A DNA stretch of 64,000 nucleotides from positions 1,612,001 to 1,676,000 of the forward strand of contig JAWHQI010000306.1 in NCBI GenBank assembly GCA_033032865.1, written 5' to 3'. A program made the translations under genes and the position numbers. Source of the stretch: Dactylorhiza incarnata. Lineage: Eukaryota; Streptophyta; Magnoliopsida; Asparagales; Orchidaceae. The notes under the pieces were generated by a model. That model saw nothing but the letters and a program-made list of their open reading frames with translations, was not told the origin of the DNA and did no database searches. Positions 22,233 through 31,560 of this stretch are shown here, one piece after another. Numbering within the stretch: position 1 is the stretch's first letter; the number at the start of each line of letters is the position of its first letter.

Positions 22233-23144
22233 GATCTGAACAGAGTTCTGGATTGTCAAAACGATTAAATATACTTTTCGGGTGTAAAAATAATTAGCTA
22301 AGTGATCCAAACAAGAAATTTCATAACTTGAAAGTTGTAGTAGGGATAAAGATCTACAATGTTTTGTCTCACAAAATTTTTCCAGATCATTATGTAAGAT
22401 AATTAAAAATCCATTTTAAGAATGAAGAATATTTCCAAAAACTGGCCGAATTTCTGGCTAAGGAAATAAACCCCTGCACACAGATCTTGGTGCAGATCCG
22501 ACGGTGCCAGGTCAGGTGGACCAGATTGAGTCCCACCAGCATTGCGGGGGATCCCGTCATCTTCTACATGCAAAACCCCATGCATGCGTAGCTTTTACGG
22601 GCATCCCCAAAGCGGTCAGAGGTCCTCTTGCTCCTACCACCACTTCCATTAGGTGCACCCGGGGAGGGAGCTCCGGTGGGGTATCTTCCGGCGGCCGACC
22701 GCCGCCGGTGGTGGTCGGAAAATAATGTTGTATATATATATATTTGTTTGGATGGAGGAGGCCGCCGGAGCGGGTTCCAGCGATTTCCTCTGCCTCAAGG
22801 GCCATGAGAGAGGGTCAAGGAGGCCCTCCCTCCCCTTCACACGCCCCATGCAAGGCCGAAACCCGCAAAGGCAGCGGAGGTTGTGGGGGTGGTCCGAAGC
22901 TATCCATGGCCGGGATTGCCATCTCCGGTGATCGGAGACGGCCGAGGTCGACGAGAAAAGATCTAAGGACAGGGAGGAGTCGGAGGAACTTACATTCGTG
23001 TCGTTTAGGCGAGGGGATCGTCGCGCGGCCATTGCTAGCGGTGGAGTTCGCCGGAATTCGTGGAGGAGGCTTGTCGGAAGGTCACCGGGGCTCTTCTATG
23101 GCTGGTTGGGGGAGCAAGGGGTAGGGAAAAACGAAATCCTAACT

Positions 23145-23168
23145 ATGATGGGGTTTATATAGGAGTGA
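23145..23168 (-). promoter_or_regulatory. TATA-box region of the 4-kb LTR
   Basis: On the - strand the sequence CACTCCTATATAAACCCCAT lies about 1 kb after the LTR start and is followed by a plausible transcript start. This supports the - orientation and the LTR reading. Confidence 0.5.
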
Positions 23169-23494
23169 GATTTGCCTGGAAGAGTTAATGCCTCATTCCT
23201 TGGTGAATTCGCCCCCCCCCCCCCCCCCCCCCCCCCTCTTCACATTCCAGCCGGCCAAGCCCTTCCCGAGGCATTGGGAGTGGATGCGAATCAATTTCAA
23301 TGGCTGCATATTAATGGCATTGATGAGGGCGGTTTTGAATTCATTAATGAGGCGTAAAAATGAAAGATTTCACTAGTTAAATTTTATTTTTAATTCCAAT
23401 AATTATGACAGCATACTTAGGCTATTTATTTTATTTATTTAGTGTTTTAAATACAGTGCAAGTGTGTCCCGGTAGCTAGAACTTAGGAAAAATT

Positions 23495-23690
23495 CGGCCT
23501 TGAGTTCATCGAATCCAGTCTTCAGTTCAATTCAGTTCAACGAACTCAACCTTGAGTTCGTCGAACTCAGTTTTCAGTTCAATTCCGTTCGACGAACTTA
23601 TCCTTTAGTTCGTCGAACTCAGTTTCTTGTTCAATTTAGCTAATTCAGTTCGTCGAACTAAGTCTGCGTTCGACGAATCCGTTTCTGCTC
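23495..23690. repeat. TTCGTCGAAC palindromic repeats
   Basis: Repeated phrases AGTTCGTCGAACTCAG and GTTCGACGAACT alternate over about 195 bp, each nearly self-complementary. They sit upstream (in LTR terms) of the TATA region. Confidence 0.65.
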
Positions 23691-23694
23691 AAGT

Positions 23695-23932
23695 TTCTCG
23701 CTGTCTCAGCGGTTTGGGCTGTCGTCTCAGCGGTTTGGACTGTCGTCTCAGCGGTTTGGACTGTCGTCTCAGTGGTTTGGACGTCATCTCAGCGGTTTGG
23801 ACTGTCGTCTCAGCGGTTTGGACTGTCGTCTCAGCGGTTTGGACTGTCGTCTCAGCGGTTTGGACGTCGTCTCAGCGGTTTGGACTGTCGTCTCAGCGGT
23901 TTGGACGTCGTCTCAGCGGTTTGGACGGCTAT
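23695..23932. repeat. Minisatellite, 18-21 bp x about 11
   Basis: Eleven copies of CTGTCGTCTCAGCGGTTTGG (or a form lacking CTG) run in tandem. The array lies in the U3-like part of the 4-kb LTR, where such arrays often act as enhancers; that role is inferred. Confidence 0.9.
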
Positions 23933-25177
23933 ACAAAGACCTAACGGGTCAATTTATACACCTAGGAGGGTCTATCGTGTGCATAAGTCAGAAATTTTCC
24001 ATGTAGCCCGATGGGTGGGTTGAGTGACTTATTGGGTCAACAACACCCAATAGGGTGTCAACCCACCATTTGGGTGTCAATGAAGCCCACAAGACCCTAG
24101 TGGTTCAATTAATCACGAAGGTCCCAGAAATTTAAAATTGGGATGTTACAGTTGAGCAGGCGAGAAGGCGGGCAGTCGAGTAGGCGAGAAGACCGGCAGT
24201 CAGCGCGTGCGAACAGGTCGTTGTGTGCGAACAGATCGTCGCGTCCAAGAAGGCGGGCAAAGAACTGGTGGCGAGAAGATTTCGGCGATCTGGTAAGGCG
24301 GCTGAAGATCGTGGATGAGCAACTGAGGAGATCACGAGAAAATCTCAGCAAGCTGAGGAGATCGTGGCAAAGAAAAAGAGCAACGAAGGAGCTTCGACGA
24401 AGAGATGTCCACAATGAATAGGGAGCCGGTGAACAGAAATGTTGGCGGGCATGCGAGCTGAGTGGTTAGACGTGGAGAGATCACGAGAGGAGCCAACCAG
24501 GTGGGCCCCCAAAAAATGGAGGCGCGCTTATAAATCCAGTGAGGAATTGAAGGAGGGAGTCGGATGTCCGGAGCAGCGGGCTGGTGGTAAGGCCTGAAAA
24601 TAAAAAACCGAAACCGCAAAAAACCGCAACACCGCAACGCACCACACCGATTTCAAACCGCACCGAACTGTTTGGTTGTGGTACGGTTTTGGTTATTTAA
24701 AAACCGCATGGTTTGCAGTGCGGTGCGGTTTTTGCCTTGACTAAACCGAATAAACCGCACCGCACCGTAATAATTATAATATTATTTTAATTTTATATCT
24801 TATAATATATTTTCCAAATTAATTAATATATATTATAATATATCTTATAATATATCTTATAATTATATAATATATTATATTAATATATCTTAATCTAACT
24901 GAGTAGTGAGAACCGCCTCTGCCTGAAGTGAACCTGTGAGCTGCTGAAATAGTGAAATCGAAGTATCTTTATCTTATAATTTTTGTTCCTGGCACTGGTT
25001 TGATTTTGCAATGGTTTAAATTTCTTGATCTGAATGTCATGGTTATATTATGTTACCCAGACCTTGATGTCCTAATATAGCTCAATAGATTCACTATTTT
25101 CACATACTATAGAAAAATGTACATGTATCTGATGATCAAGCCGTTGATAGTAATTGGACAAATAGTATCGTTATTGA

Positions 25178-25762
25178 CTATGTTGCACCGACACGTGACA
25201 CGCGACATGACACGACACGACACGCGACTTGTCAATTCTAAAAAAATACCATATTCCGACACGCTGGGACACGTATATTAAATATTTATTTTTTATATTT
25301 AAGGAGTATGTACTCCAATTCCTCTCGGCACATGATGAAGAAGACGGTTGTGCAAGAAGCTTTATTGCTAAACTTTGTAGCATAGGTGCACTTGCACCAT
25401 GAATAACCCATCAAGCCTTAGGATCCATCGAAAATCGACTGTGAACTGAATCAAATTCTCTAAATTCTCCATTTATATAAGCAAAATTTGCGTACTCTAA
25501 ATTCACCTTGGTGCGATCCTCAATGTTAGGAAAGTACTTTCTAAAGCATTTTTTGGTTTCTTGAATGATTTCACTATCCTTGTATGGAGAAATTCTAGAA
25601 GAATCTTCATTGAGTCATTGTTCACTATAGTACCTAAATTTTAAAAATAAAACATCACGCATAGTGGCCTTTATAGTGTTCTGAAGTGTCGGAGAGTGTC
25701 GGAGAGTGTCGGAGAGTCCGACACCGACACGCTGAGCATTTTGAAGTGTCGGTGCAACATAG
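25178..25762 (-). mobile_element. 585-bp hAT element, internally deleted, perfect 8-bp target duplication
   Basis: The target duplication GTTATTGA is at 25170-25177 and 25763-25770. The terminal inverted repeats CTATGTTGCACCGACAC are perfect over 17 bp. Subterminal GACAC/GTGTCGG repeats follow at both ends. It keeps a transposase 3' portion on the - strand (about 25305-25620), so it is a deletion derivative of an autonomous element. Confidence 0.88.
25305..25620 (-). pseudogene. hAT transposase C-terminal dimerisation region, one in-frame stop
   Basis: The - strand reads EIIQETKKCFRKYFPN, then RFSMDPKA, a TGA stop, WVIHGASAPMLQSLAIKLL and AQPSSSSCAERNWSTYS. This is the conserved hAT C-terminal block (LA..LL.QP.SSS..ERNWSTYS) needed for transposase dimers. 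The N-terminal zinc finger and catalytic parts are missing. Confidence 0.87.
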
Positions 25763-26226
25763 GTTATTGAAGTGATGATCCAGTTCTTGGAAGTTATGGT
25801 TGTCACCAAAATCTAAGAGAATACCATGTGTTAGAAAATTTTGAGGGGATAGCATTATTGGGTATAAAATGTAAATAGTCCAAACCACACCAATGTTTTG
25901 GTTTTGCATTATTGGGATAGCATTTTGGGGATAAGTTTTGGTAACTGTGCAAAAACCGAAACCGCACCGCAAAAACCGACTCCAAACCGCACCAATGTCA
26001 AATCGCACCGCACGGTTTGGATGCGGTGCGGTTTTGTTCGGTTCAAAACCGACCCTCTTTGGTGCGGTTGCGATTTGGGCTCAAATCACACCAAACCGCA
26101 CCGGTTTCACCGCTGGAGGGGAAGTTCGTAGGAGGCGTGCGGTCACAAGAAGCGAGCTCCGGGCTCAAGCCAGAAAAACGAGAAAAAGAAAAAAAATAAA
26201 TTAGGAGGAACGTAACTCTAATACCA

Positions 26227-26414
26227 TGTTCGATAAAAGAGAAGAGAGAAAATATCTTGAATTGTATTATTCATCCCTTGAAGGGGGTATAAATAGGTAA
26301 GGGAGACAATCAACTAATACATGTAGGAGATGTGGGACTAAAGAGAGAGCCAATGAGCTTAGAAAATGGGCGTTACATATGGGTTTTATACATATATGTT
26401 CAACATATTCAACA
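26227..26414 (-). mobile_element. 5' LTR of the copia element
   Basis: The 188-bp LTR on the - strand begins TGTTGAATATGTTGAAC and ends TTTTATCGAACA. The adjacent TGGTATTAGAG (+ strand 26216-26226 as its complement) is an initiator-Met-like primer site. TATTTATACCCCC is a TATA-like part. It ends exactly at the CCTCT duplication. Confidence 0.87.
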
Positions 26415-26444
26415 CCTCTTTCCTCAGCTCGGTGTGTGGGTGGG

Positions 26445-26446
<2 letters not shown>

Positions 26447-26501
<55 letters not shown>
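26447..26501. repeat. Poly-G tract, about 55 bp
   Basis: An uninterrupted G run follows the copia element. Poly-Gly frames across it are meaningless. Confidence 0.9.
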
Positions 26502-26502
<1 letters not shown>

Positions 26503-26817
26503 TGTATACAGGAAAGTTTTTTGTAATTTCAAAAGATAGGGAGGTGCAATGTGTAATTATGTTAAACGATCCTCATTTACTAACCACATATTGTATAATC
26601 AAATTGTAACCAAATCCAATTCTCTCTCTCCAAAAGTTCGATTAATGCTGATTCTTCCCCCAACTGATGAAGAGATATTTGCGGAATTACAAATTCCTAT
26701 AGTTACTAGAAATAATCTTTTATATCTCCTTTTGACATGACAATATCAAATTTTAATTGAAGTATATGTAACATGTTTAATAATCTAAAATTCAACCTAA
26801 CTTATGTTTATATATAG
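26502..26817. other. AT-rich spacer in PHAX-like intron
   Basis: The first 80 bp (GTAATTTCAAAAGATAGGGA, GGTGCAATGTG) match repeat arms at 33777-33805 and 35750-35830. I see no gene in the rest. Confidence 0.5.
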
Positions 26818-27025
26818 GGGCGGATCTAGGGGGCGGGACCCCCTAAGAAATTTGCAAAATGATTGGTGGTTTTGCATTTCTCTCGTTGAGACAATGAATT
26901 TTGACTATTTATACATCAAAAACGGTGGTCGGATGAGAGAGAAATGACTCCAGTAAGATAGAGGTGTTCAATTTTTTTTACTGGAGGAAGATTATGTCTG
27001 GCCCCCGTGTTGAAATTCTTGGATC
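26818..27025. mobile_element. Candidate short DNA element with GGGGCGGATC ends
   Basis: The left end GGGGCGGATCTAGG and the right end CTTGGATCCACCC are imperfect inverted repeats, with GGGACCCCC and GGCCCCCG just inside. The flanks are TATATA on both sides, so a duplication cannot be scored. This style is widespread in plant genomes. The family is not assigned. Confidence 0.45.
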
Positions 27026-27028
27026 CAC

Positions 27029-27030
<2 letters not shown>

Positions 27031-27087
<57 letters not shown>
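27031..27087. repeat. (AT)n(AG)n microsatellite
   Basis: About 29 bp of AT repeats pass directly into about 27 bp of AG repeats. Confidence 0.95.
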
Positions 27088-27191
27088 CACGTGGGCAAAT
27101 ATTACATATCTTGTTCTACTACCTTTTCCCTTCAATCCATCTCCCCTCCAATTTCATATTTTTTCGGCTCATACTTTTTTTTCTTTCACAG

Positions 27192-27439
27192 AAGCAATTC
27201 AAGCAGCCTCAAAATAACCAGATTTCAAAAGAAAGGATGTAGCTACTACTCAGCACCAAACTGTTTCTCGCGGTGCAGCAGAGGATCCAGTCGCTGATTC
27301 TTCACCCACCCGACGAGAGCCAGAAATATCTGCATCCCCTAAAAGACGTTCGGTGCGTGATAGAATTCGCGTGCCAGTCACCTACGACGACGACATACTC
27401 GAGGAGGGCGAGTTACACGATTTGCCGCTTTTGACATAG
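27192..27439 (+). CDS. Probable last exon of the PHAX-like gene, with an apparent 1-nt frameshift
   Basis: A strong acceptor (TTTTTTCTTTCACAG) precedes AAGCAATTCAAG. In the phase expected from the exon ending at 13430 the exon begins KQFKQPQNNQ, extending KGKEFE naturally, but meets a stop 16 codons in. A second frame (offset by one base) is open from about 27218 to a TAG at 27437-27439. It encodes a Ser/Arg/Asp-rich tail with SPKRRSVRDRIRVPVTYDDD and an acidic end. The joined exon would give a low-complexity C-terminus, as expected after the RNA-binding domain. The frame change near 27216-27222 may be a real lesion, a sequence error, or a sign that an exon in between alters the phase. Assignment to this gene is an inference from strand, phase and order. 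Confidence 0.55.
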
Positions 27440-27808
27440 TTCCAATCACAGGAATAGCGGATCAAAGGTGTGCGAAGCCACAGTTTTCCGACGATTCATG
27501 TCTAGGCTTCTGTGCTTTATCTCATTTTGACACAATTTGCCCAGGTTTCTAGCTTTTTTTCGATGTAAATTTTTTTGCAGCTGGGTTTATTATTCGGCGG
27601 TCAAGTTAATGGAAGAGTAGATTATGCAATTTCTAGTCTTCAGCAGCATGTAATGTCTCAGGTGATAATATTTGACAGCAGAATAGTATTTTAGACCCCC
27701 CCCCCCCCCCCCCCCCCTATTTGTAGTGTGCCGTGGCTACAAGATTTGACCGCCGCCGGTGCAAAATCATTTTCGACGTATATTAGTGGGCCATGGAGTT
27801 GTCACTAG
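27440..27808. other. 3' flank of the PHAX-like gene
   Basis: This stretch is likely 3' UTR and downstream sequence, T-rich around 27540-27580. A C run of about 22 bp lies at 27696-27717. No AATAAA is seen close to the stop. Confidence 0.4.
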
Positions 27809-28043
27809 AGCTCTGTTTGGGACAGTTGTGGTAGTAAGAAAAGCGGTTGTGGGATTAGAGTTTTCAGAAAGTCTCGAAAATACTTTTAGCTTTTTTGAAA
27901 GTGGTGGGTTTCTTGTTTTTCAGAAAGTCTCGAAAATACTTTTTTTGCCCATGTATTTTCTACCACTTGTAAGCCAAACGCCTCTAAAAAAATGTGGTGG
28001 GAATAAAACTTTTCCCACCCTGACCACCTTCCCAAACAGAGCC
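27809..28043. mobile_element. Tourist-like MITE, about 235 bp
   Basis: The ends AGCTCTGTTTGGGA and CCCAAACAGAGCC are inverted repeats, flanked by a TAG on each side (27806-27808 and 28044-28046). A phrase CAGAAAGTCTCGAAAATACT is directly repeated inside. Confidence 0.65.
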
Positions 28044-28323
28044 TAGGTGGTGTCATCGCGACAAGCTGCTTAGAGGGGAAAGTGGTGGATTATAGCTAGT
28101 GTTTTGCTAAGTTTATTTAATATATGAATTACATCGAATAGAAACAAGGAGTAATTTAATTAAAATTCTTTTGCATGATGAAAACACAAGGGATGATATT
28201 ATATAGATGAAAAGACAAGCAAAAGAGGGAGAGGGAGATTATTCCGTTCGGGTCTCAGATGGTCCGGGTGATCTCTGAGTTCAGTTTTGGTCTCTACGGA
28301 GATCGACGTGATGTCCGCGAAGA

Positions 28324-28543
28324 TCACTCGGATAATCCACGGACCCGGTTCCAAAAAATTTGCATGTGAGAGAGAGAGAGATGATTCTTAGAAGAGGGAG
28401 ACGAGTAGAGAATATAGCTTGCATTAGGCATTGGCGATTGCAAGTCGAAGGGGGAATGCCAAAGAAGAATCAAAGAGGAAAGTTGTGAAGGGTGATATGA
28501 ATAAATGAGCAGACAATTTTGTATGCAATTTTGAACCTTCTTA
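28324..28543. other. Intergenic sequence between MITEs
   Basis: A GA-rich run (28367-28380) and otherwise ordinary sequence. I see no gene. Confidence 0.4.
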
Positions 28544-28673
28544 GGCTCCGTTTGGGGGGACTTATTTTCACCGGTCAAGCGGTTACGACCATATGAACCG
28601 GTCCTTAATTAAGGTCCGGTTCATGCGGTCGTAACCGCTTGACCGGTGAAAATAAGTCTCCTCAAACGGAGCC
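28544..28673. mobile_element. Palindromic Tourist-like MITE, 130 bp, copy 1
   Basis: The element is nearly a perfect palindrome centred on CCTTAATTAAGG, with ends GGCTCCGTTTGG and CAAACGGAGCC. Its target duplication is TTA (28541-28543 and 28674-28676), as for PIF/Harbinger-type elements. It can fold into one long hairpin. Confidence 0.9.
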
Positions 28674-28676
28674 TTA

Positions 28677-29198
28677 ATGCGAATCATACGAGCAGAAGTT
28701 AAATGTAAATAAAACTTCATTTGACTTTTTAGCTCAAGATTAGAAGAAAAAAATTTCCCGAGCTCGTTTCAATTGAGAGCGTGATTTGATAATTTTGAAA
28801 CTTTTGGTTGGCTACAAATTAAAATATAATATTTTATGTGCAAATATTTTGATCGGAAGTTGAACCTTCTTACGATTCTGTGTTGTATGATTCTAAAACA
28901 ATATCATGGTGATACATCGGGGAAGTTATTCAGTCCGGAGGAGAGAGAATATTTGGGATCCCTATCAAGCGAGATGGTCAGCCTGAATTTCAGCGCAAAA
29001 ATGCATTTCGCTTTTCCCGAACATAATGGCTTTTTAGATTTGGAAATGGAGCTCGGAACCAAAAACTCCTGATTATCGATTTTTTTTTAATATCAATTAA
29101 CAATTATGTTTTTTTTTAATAATTAATTTCATACAAAAAGGGAGAAGATTTTAGAAGTTTAATAAATTCAATTAAATGACTTGAAAGGGTTGATTTAC
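28677..29198. other. AT-rich spacer
   Basis: I see no gene. A short ORF at 28836-29072 has no recognisable features. Confidence 0.4.
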
Positions 29199-29201
29199 TT
29201 A

Positions 29202-29331
29202 GGCTACGTTTGGTGGGACTTATTTTCACCGGTCAAGCGGTTACAACCGCATGAACCGGACCTTAATTAAGGTCCGATTCATGCAGTCAGAACCGCTTGA
29301 CCGGTGAAAATAAGTCTCACCAAACGAAGCC
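29202..29331. mobile_element. Palindromic Tourist-like MITE, 130 bp, copy 2
   Basis: Same family and length as the element at 28544-28673, including ACTTATTTTCACCGGTCAAG and the centre CCTTAATTAAGG. It is flanked by TTA on the left and TAA on the right; one T appears to be lost. Confidence 0.88.
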
Positions 29332-29607
29332 TAATTTAACAACTTGTACTGCTTAAAGCTTCATAGAGAAAAGTGGTGAGTATTTGGATGGTTGATGTTG
29401 GAGATGGGAGTTGTTGGAGCTCAAGATAAAATGTTTTTCTGTATTTCAAATATGCAAAAATAAAATATTAAAATAAATGCTCAAACAAATGTAGTCTTAC
29501 AGATGAGTTAATCAAATCAACAACCTTATATCTTAAAATTGTTTTCTAGGAATATTGAAATTGAATAATTGAATTAACACAAAATAAATATAGAAAATCA
29601 TATTGAC

Positions 29608-29735
29608 ACGGTGGTTATGAACCGTCGTTCGTGAACGTCTGATCTTACCTGAGGAACTTCATTAACTTTTATATTCAAAAGTATTTTTATTTTCTTGATG
29701 ATCATAAATGTTGTCATGCCAAACATGAATTCTAT
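29608..29735. mobile_element. Partial MITE related to the copies at 29980, 30198 and 35305
   Basis: The segment CGGTGGTTATGAACCGTCGT, then ACCTGAGGAACTTCATTAAC, then CATGCCAAACATG aligns with the middle of the 190-220 bp MITE family. Both ends are missing or diverged. Confidence 0.55.
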
Positions 29736-29979
29736 GTAGGTTAAACAATAAATTAGAATTTCTTAAATAAATACTAAAGGTATTATTTATTGGGCTAATA
29801 CAAAAAAAAAAATTAGAATTTCATCTGCACCTTTGTATTCAAATTTAAGGACATCTAATATAATACCAACTTTAATGTAATGTGTGAATACCAAACATAA
29901 TTTCATTCTTACATTACAATGAGTTTTAATGCAAATTTAAAATTTAAAATTTCTCTAAAAAATAGTCTATTGTCACTTA

Positions 29980-30194
29980 GGCTCCGTTTGGCGTGTTGTT
30001 TTTGCTCCGATAAATTTGGACAAAAACACCGCCAACATAAAATGTTTGTTTGACATGACTGGTTATGATTGCCACCAAAAAAAAGAAAACTAGTTTTAAA
30101 CATAAAAGTGAATGAAGTTCCTTAGGTGAGGTCTGACATTCACAAACGATGGTTCATAACCACCACATTCACGACCGCCACGCCAAACAGAGCC
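29980..30194. mobile_element. Tourist-like MITE, about 215 bp
   Basis: It starts GGCTCCGTTTGGCG and ends CGCCAAACAGAGCC, with TTA at 29977-29979 and 30195-30197. Its interior (AACATAAAAGTGAATGAAG, TGGTTCATAACCACC) is shared with the next element. Confidence 0.82.
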
Positions 30195-30197
30195 TTA

Positions 30198-30388
30198 AAC
30201 TCCGTTTGGTGATGCTTTTTGCTCCGGTGAGTTTGAACAAAAACGTCACCGTCATAAAAATTATGTTTTGCATGACAACGATTATGACTGCCACCAAGAA
30301 AAGAAACTAGCTTTGAACATAAAAATGGATGAAATTTCTTATGTGAACCATCATGTTCACGACCGCCACCGCCGCGCCAAACAGAGTC
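30198..30388. mobile_element. Tourist-like MITE, about 191 bp, abutting the previous one
   Basis: It starts AACTCCGTTTGGTG and ends GCGCCAAACAGAGTC. The TTA at 30195-30197 is shared with the upstream copy and another TTA is at 30389-30391. The two copies are therefore head-to-tail with a common target. Confidence 0.8.
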
Positions 30389-30391
30389 TTA

Positions 30392-30879
30392 GTCATGCGG
30401 AGCGAAAGATGAGCTCTCGTTCGATTCTAAAGGTTTCATTGTCTTATAAAACATGGGGAAATGAAAAAACTTCTTCTCAATAGAATCCACACCATTATGA
30501 AGGCTGCAATCTCAACGCCAACTTTTAAATCTGATGTACTAAAAGTAAAGCTTTGTCTCAACTTTTTTCTTCAACAATAATGACAAAGTTTCTTGATCTT
30601 TCGCCTAAAATCATCTCCATTTAACATTAATAACATGGATAAAATGCTCATGTTTTAGAAAGAGAGAGAGAGAGAGAGGACGAGTTGCATGAAAGAAAGG
30701 CGAGCAGAGCAAAGATGACACAGATTCAAGGCAAAAATACTATTTCAGTCCCCAAAGATGTTGACCCTATTTCATTTATCTATACATGTTGCATGTATCG
30801 ACCTTGATTGTGTGCGACATCTGCACAATAATTTTAGGAGGAAGTTTTCAAGCATAAAAATTGAAGTGCTTGCTATGAA
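30392..30879. other. Spacer upstream of the MULE relic
   Basis: It contains a GA microsatellite at 30660-30680. No gene is visible. Confidence 0.4.
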
Positions 30880-31560
30880 AGTTCTCCAATGCAACTTATG
30901 AAGTGAATTGGGATAGAATGATGAATGTGATTAAAGTCGTTTCAGATAAAACGTATGATCATCTTTATGCTATCGATACAAGTTTATGGGGTAAGCGCGC
31001 ATTCAATGACATCCTACATGTGATGCGATATCAATCAAGTCATATTAGATATGCGTTATAAATCAATACCGACAATGCTTGAAGACGTTCGTGTTCATTT
31101 GATGGGTAGAGGCGAACCCTAAAATTGCAAGGAGGCTTGAGGAGTATGCTAAACACGGTGAAATATGGATGCGCTTATGGTCACAAAACAATTTTCGAGG
31201 TCGTGCGTGTTTTGGAGAAGTTTATAATTTCCTTGGATAATAATCATTGCTCGTGTAGGGAATGGAGAGCAAGTGGTATTCCATGCCGGCATGCTATAAC
31301 TTGTATGCATTATTTAAGTATCGATAAGCCTTTATATGTACTTGGGTTCTTTAAGAAATTAACGTATATGTCATGTTATGATCATAGTATATTGTCTAGT
31401 AACGGGCCGAATCATTGACCAACTATAGCAACCACTCAAATTTTACCGCCCGTTCATCGACGTGCCCCGGGTAGACCAAAGAAGAAAAGAACTTTGGATG
31501 CACCTGAGCAACAAATTATGGACAATTCGAATGAGTCGAAGACACGACACTATTACATGT
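30880..31560 (+). pseudogene. MULE (MuDR-type) transposase, C-terminal relic
   Basis: Broken frames give the end of a Mutator-like transposase. There is a helical part (NWDRMMNVIKVVSDK, then DHLYAIDTSLWGKRAF). It is followed by PTMLEDVRVHLMGRGEP and NPKIARRLEEYAKHGEIW. The SWIM zinc finger at 31125-31418 has CSCREWRASGIPCRHAITC. The tail PVHRRAPGRPKKKRTLD is usual for these proteins. At least three frameshifts or stops are present. The catalytic DDE part and terminal repeats are not recognised. FAR1-type host genes share SWIM domains, but the decay argues for a transposon. Confidence 0.8.

Larger units (their letters stand above)
20108..24150 (-). mobile_element. Probable 4-kb solo LTR of a gypsy element inside the copia leader
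   Basis: A 4043-bp block is flanked by the 5-bp duplication GTTGA (20103-20107 and 24151-24155). It has TG...CA ends; on the - strand it begins TGTAACATCCCAATTTT, a start style common in Tekay-type gypsy LTRs, and ends in a G run then CTTACA. It contains no gag or pol. A TATA box on the - strand (near 23150) and the tandem arrays fit a long LTR. A long non-coding (LARD-like) element is the alternative, but internal LTR pairs are not seen. Confidence 0.75.
24588..26111. mobile_element. hAT-like element with CCGCACCG subterminal repeats
   Basis: Candidate 8-bp target duplication GCTGGTGG (24580-24587) and GCTGGAGG (26112-26119), one mismatch. Both ends are packed with ACCGCACCG and CGGTGCGGTTT motifs (24600-24770 and 25945-26110). 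The terminal inverted repeats (GGCCTGAAAA versus GGTGAAACC) match only loosely. The middle is AT-rich and carries the nested hAT element at 25178-25762. No transposase of its own is visible. Confidence 0.6.
15763..26414 (-). mobile_element. Ty1/copia retrotransposon, defective, with nested insertions
   Basis: The boundaries are set by a 5-bp target duplication CCTCT at 15758-15762 and 26415-26419. Order on the - strand: 5' LTR (26227-26414), primer site, leader (interrupted by a hAT element and a 4-kb solo LTR), gag, protease, integrase, reverse transcriptase, RNase H, remnant 3' LTR (15763-15843). All coding blocks carry stops or frameshifts. Without the two nested insertions the element would be about 5.1 kb, a usual copia size. 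Confidence 0.9.

Noticed and set aside
22403..23124. Overlapping ORFs of 60-127 residues on both strands
   Set aside because: They lie within the 4-kb solo LTR downstream of its TATA box, have no known domain, and the GC-rich sequence favours chance open frames.
31125..31418. A functional FAR1/MULE-type host gene
   Set aside because: Only the SWIM part is open, and upstream and downstream parts need several frameshifts. No intact gene structure is seen.
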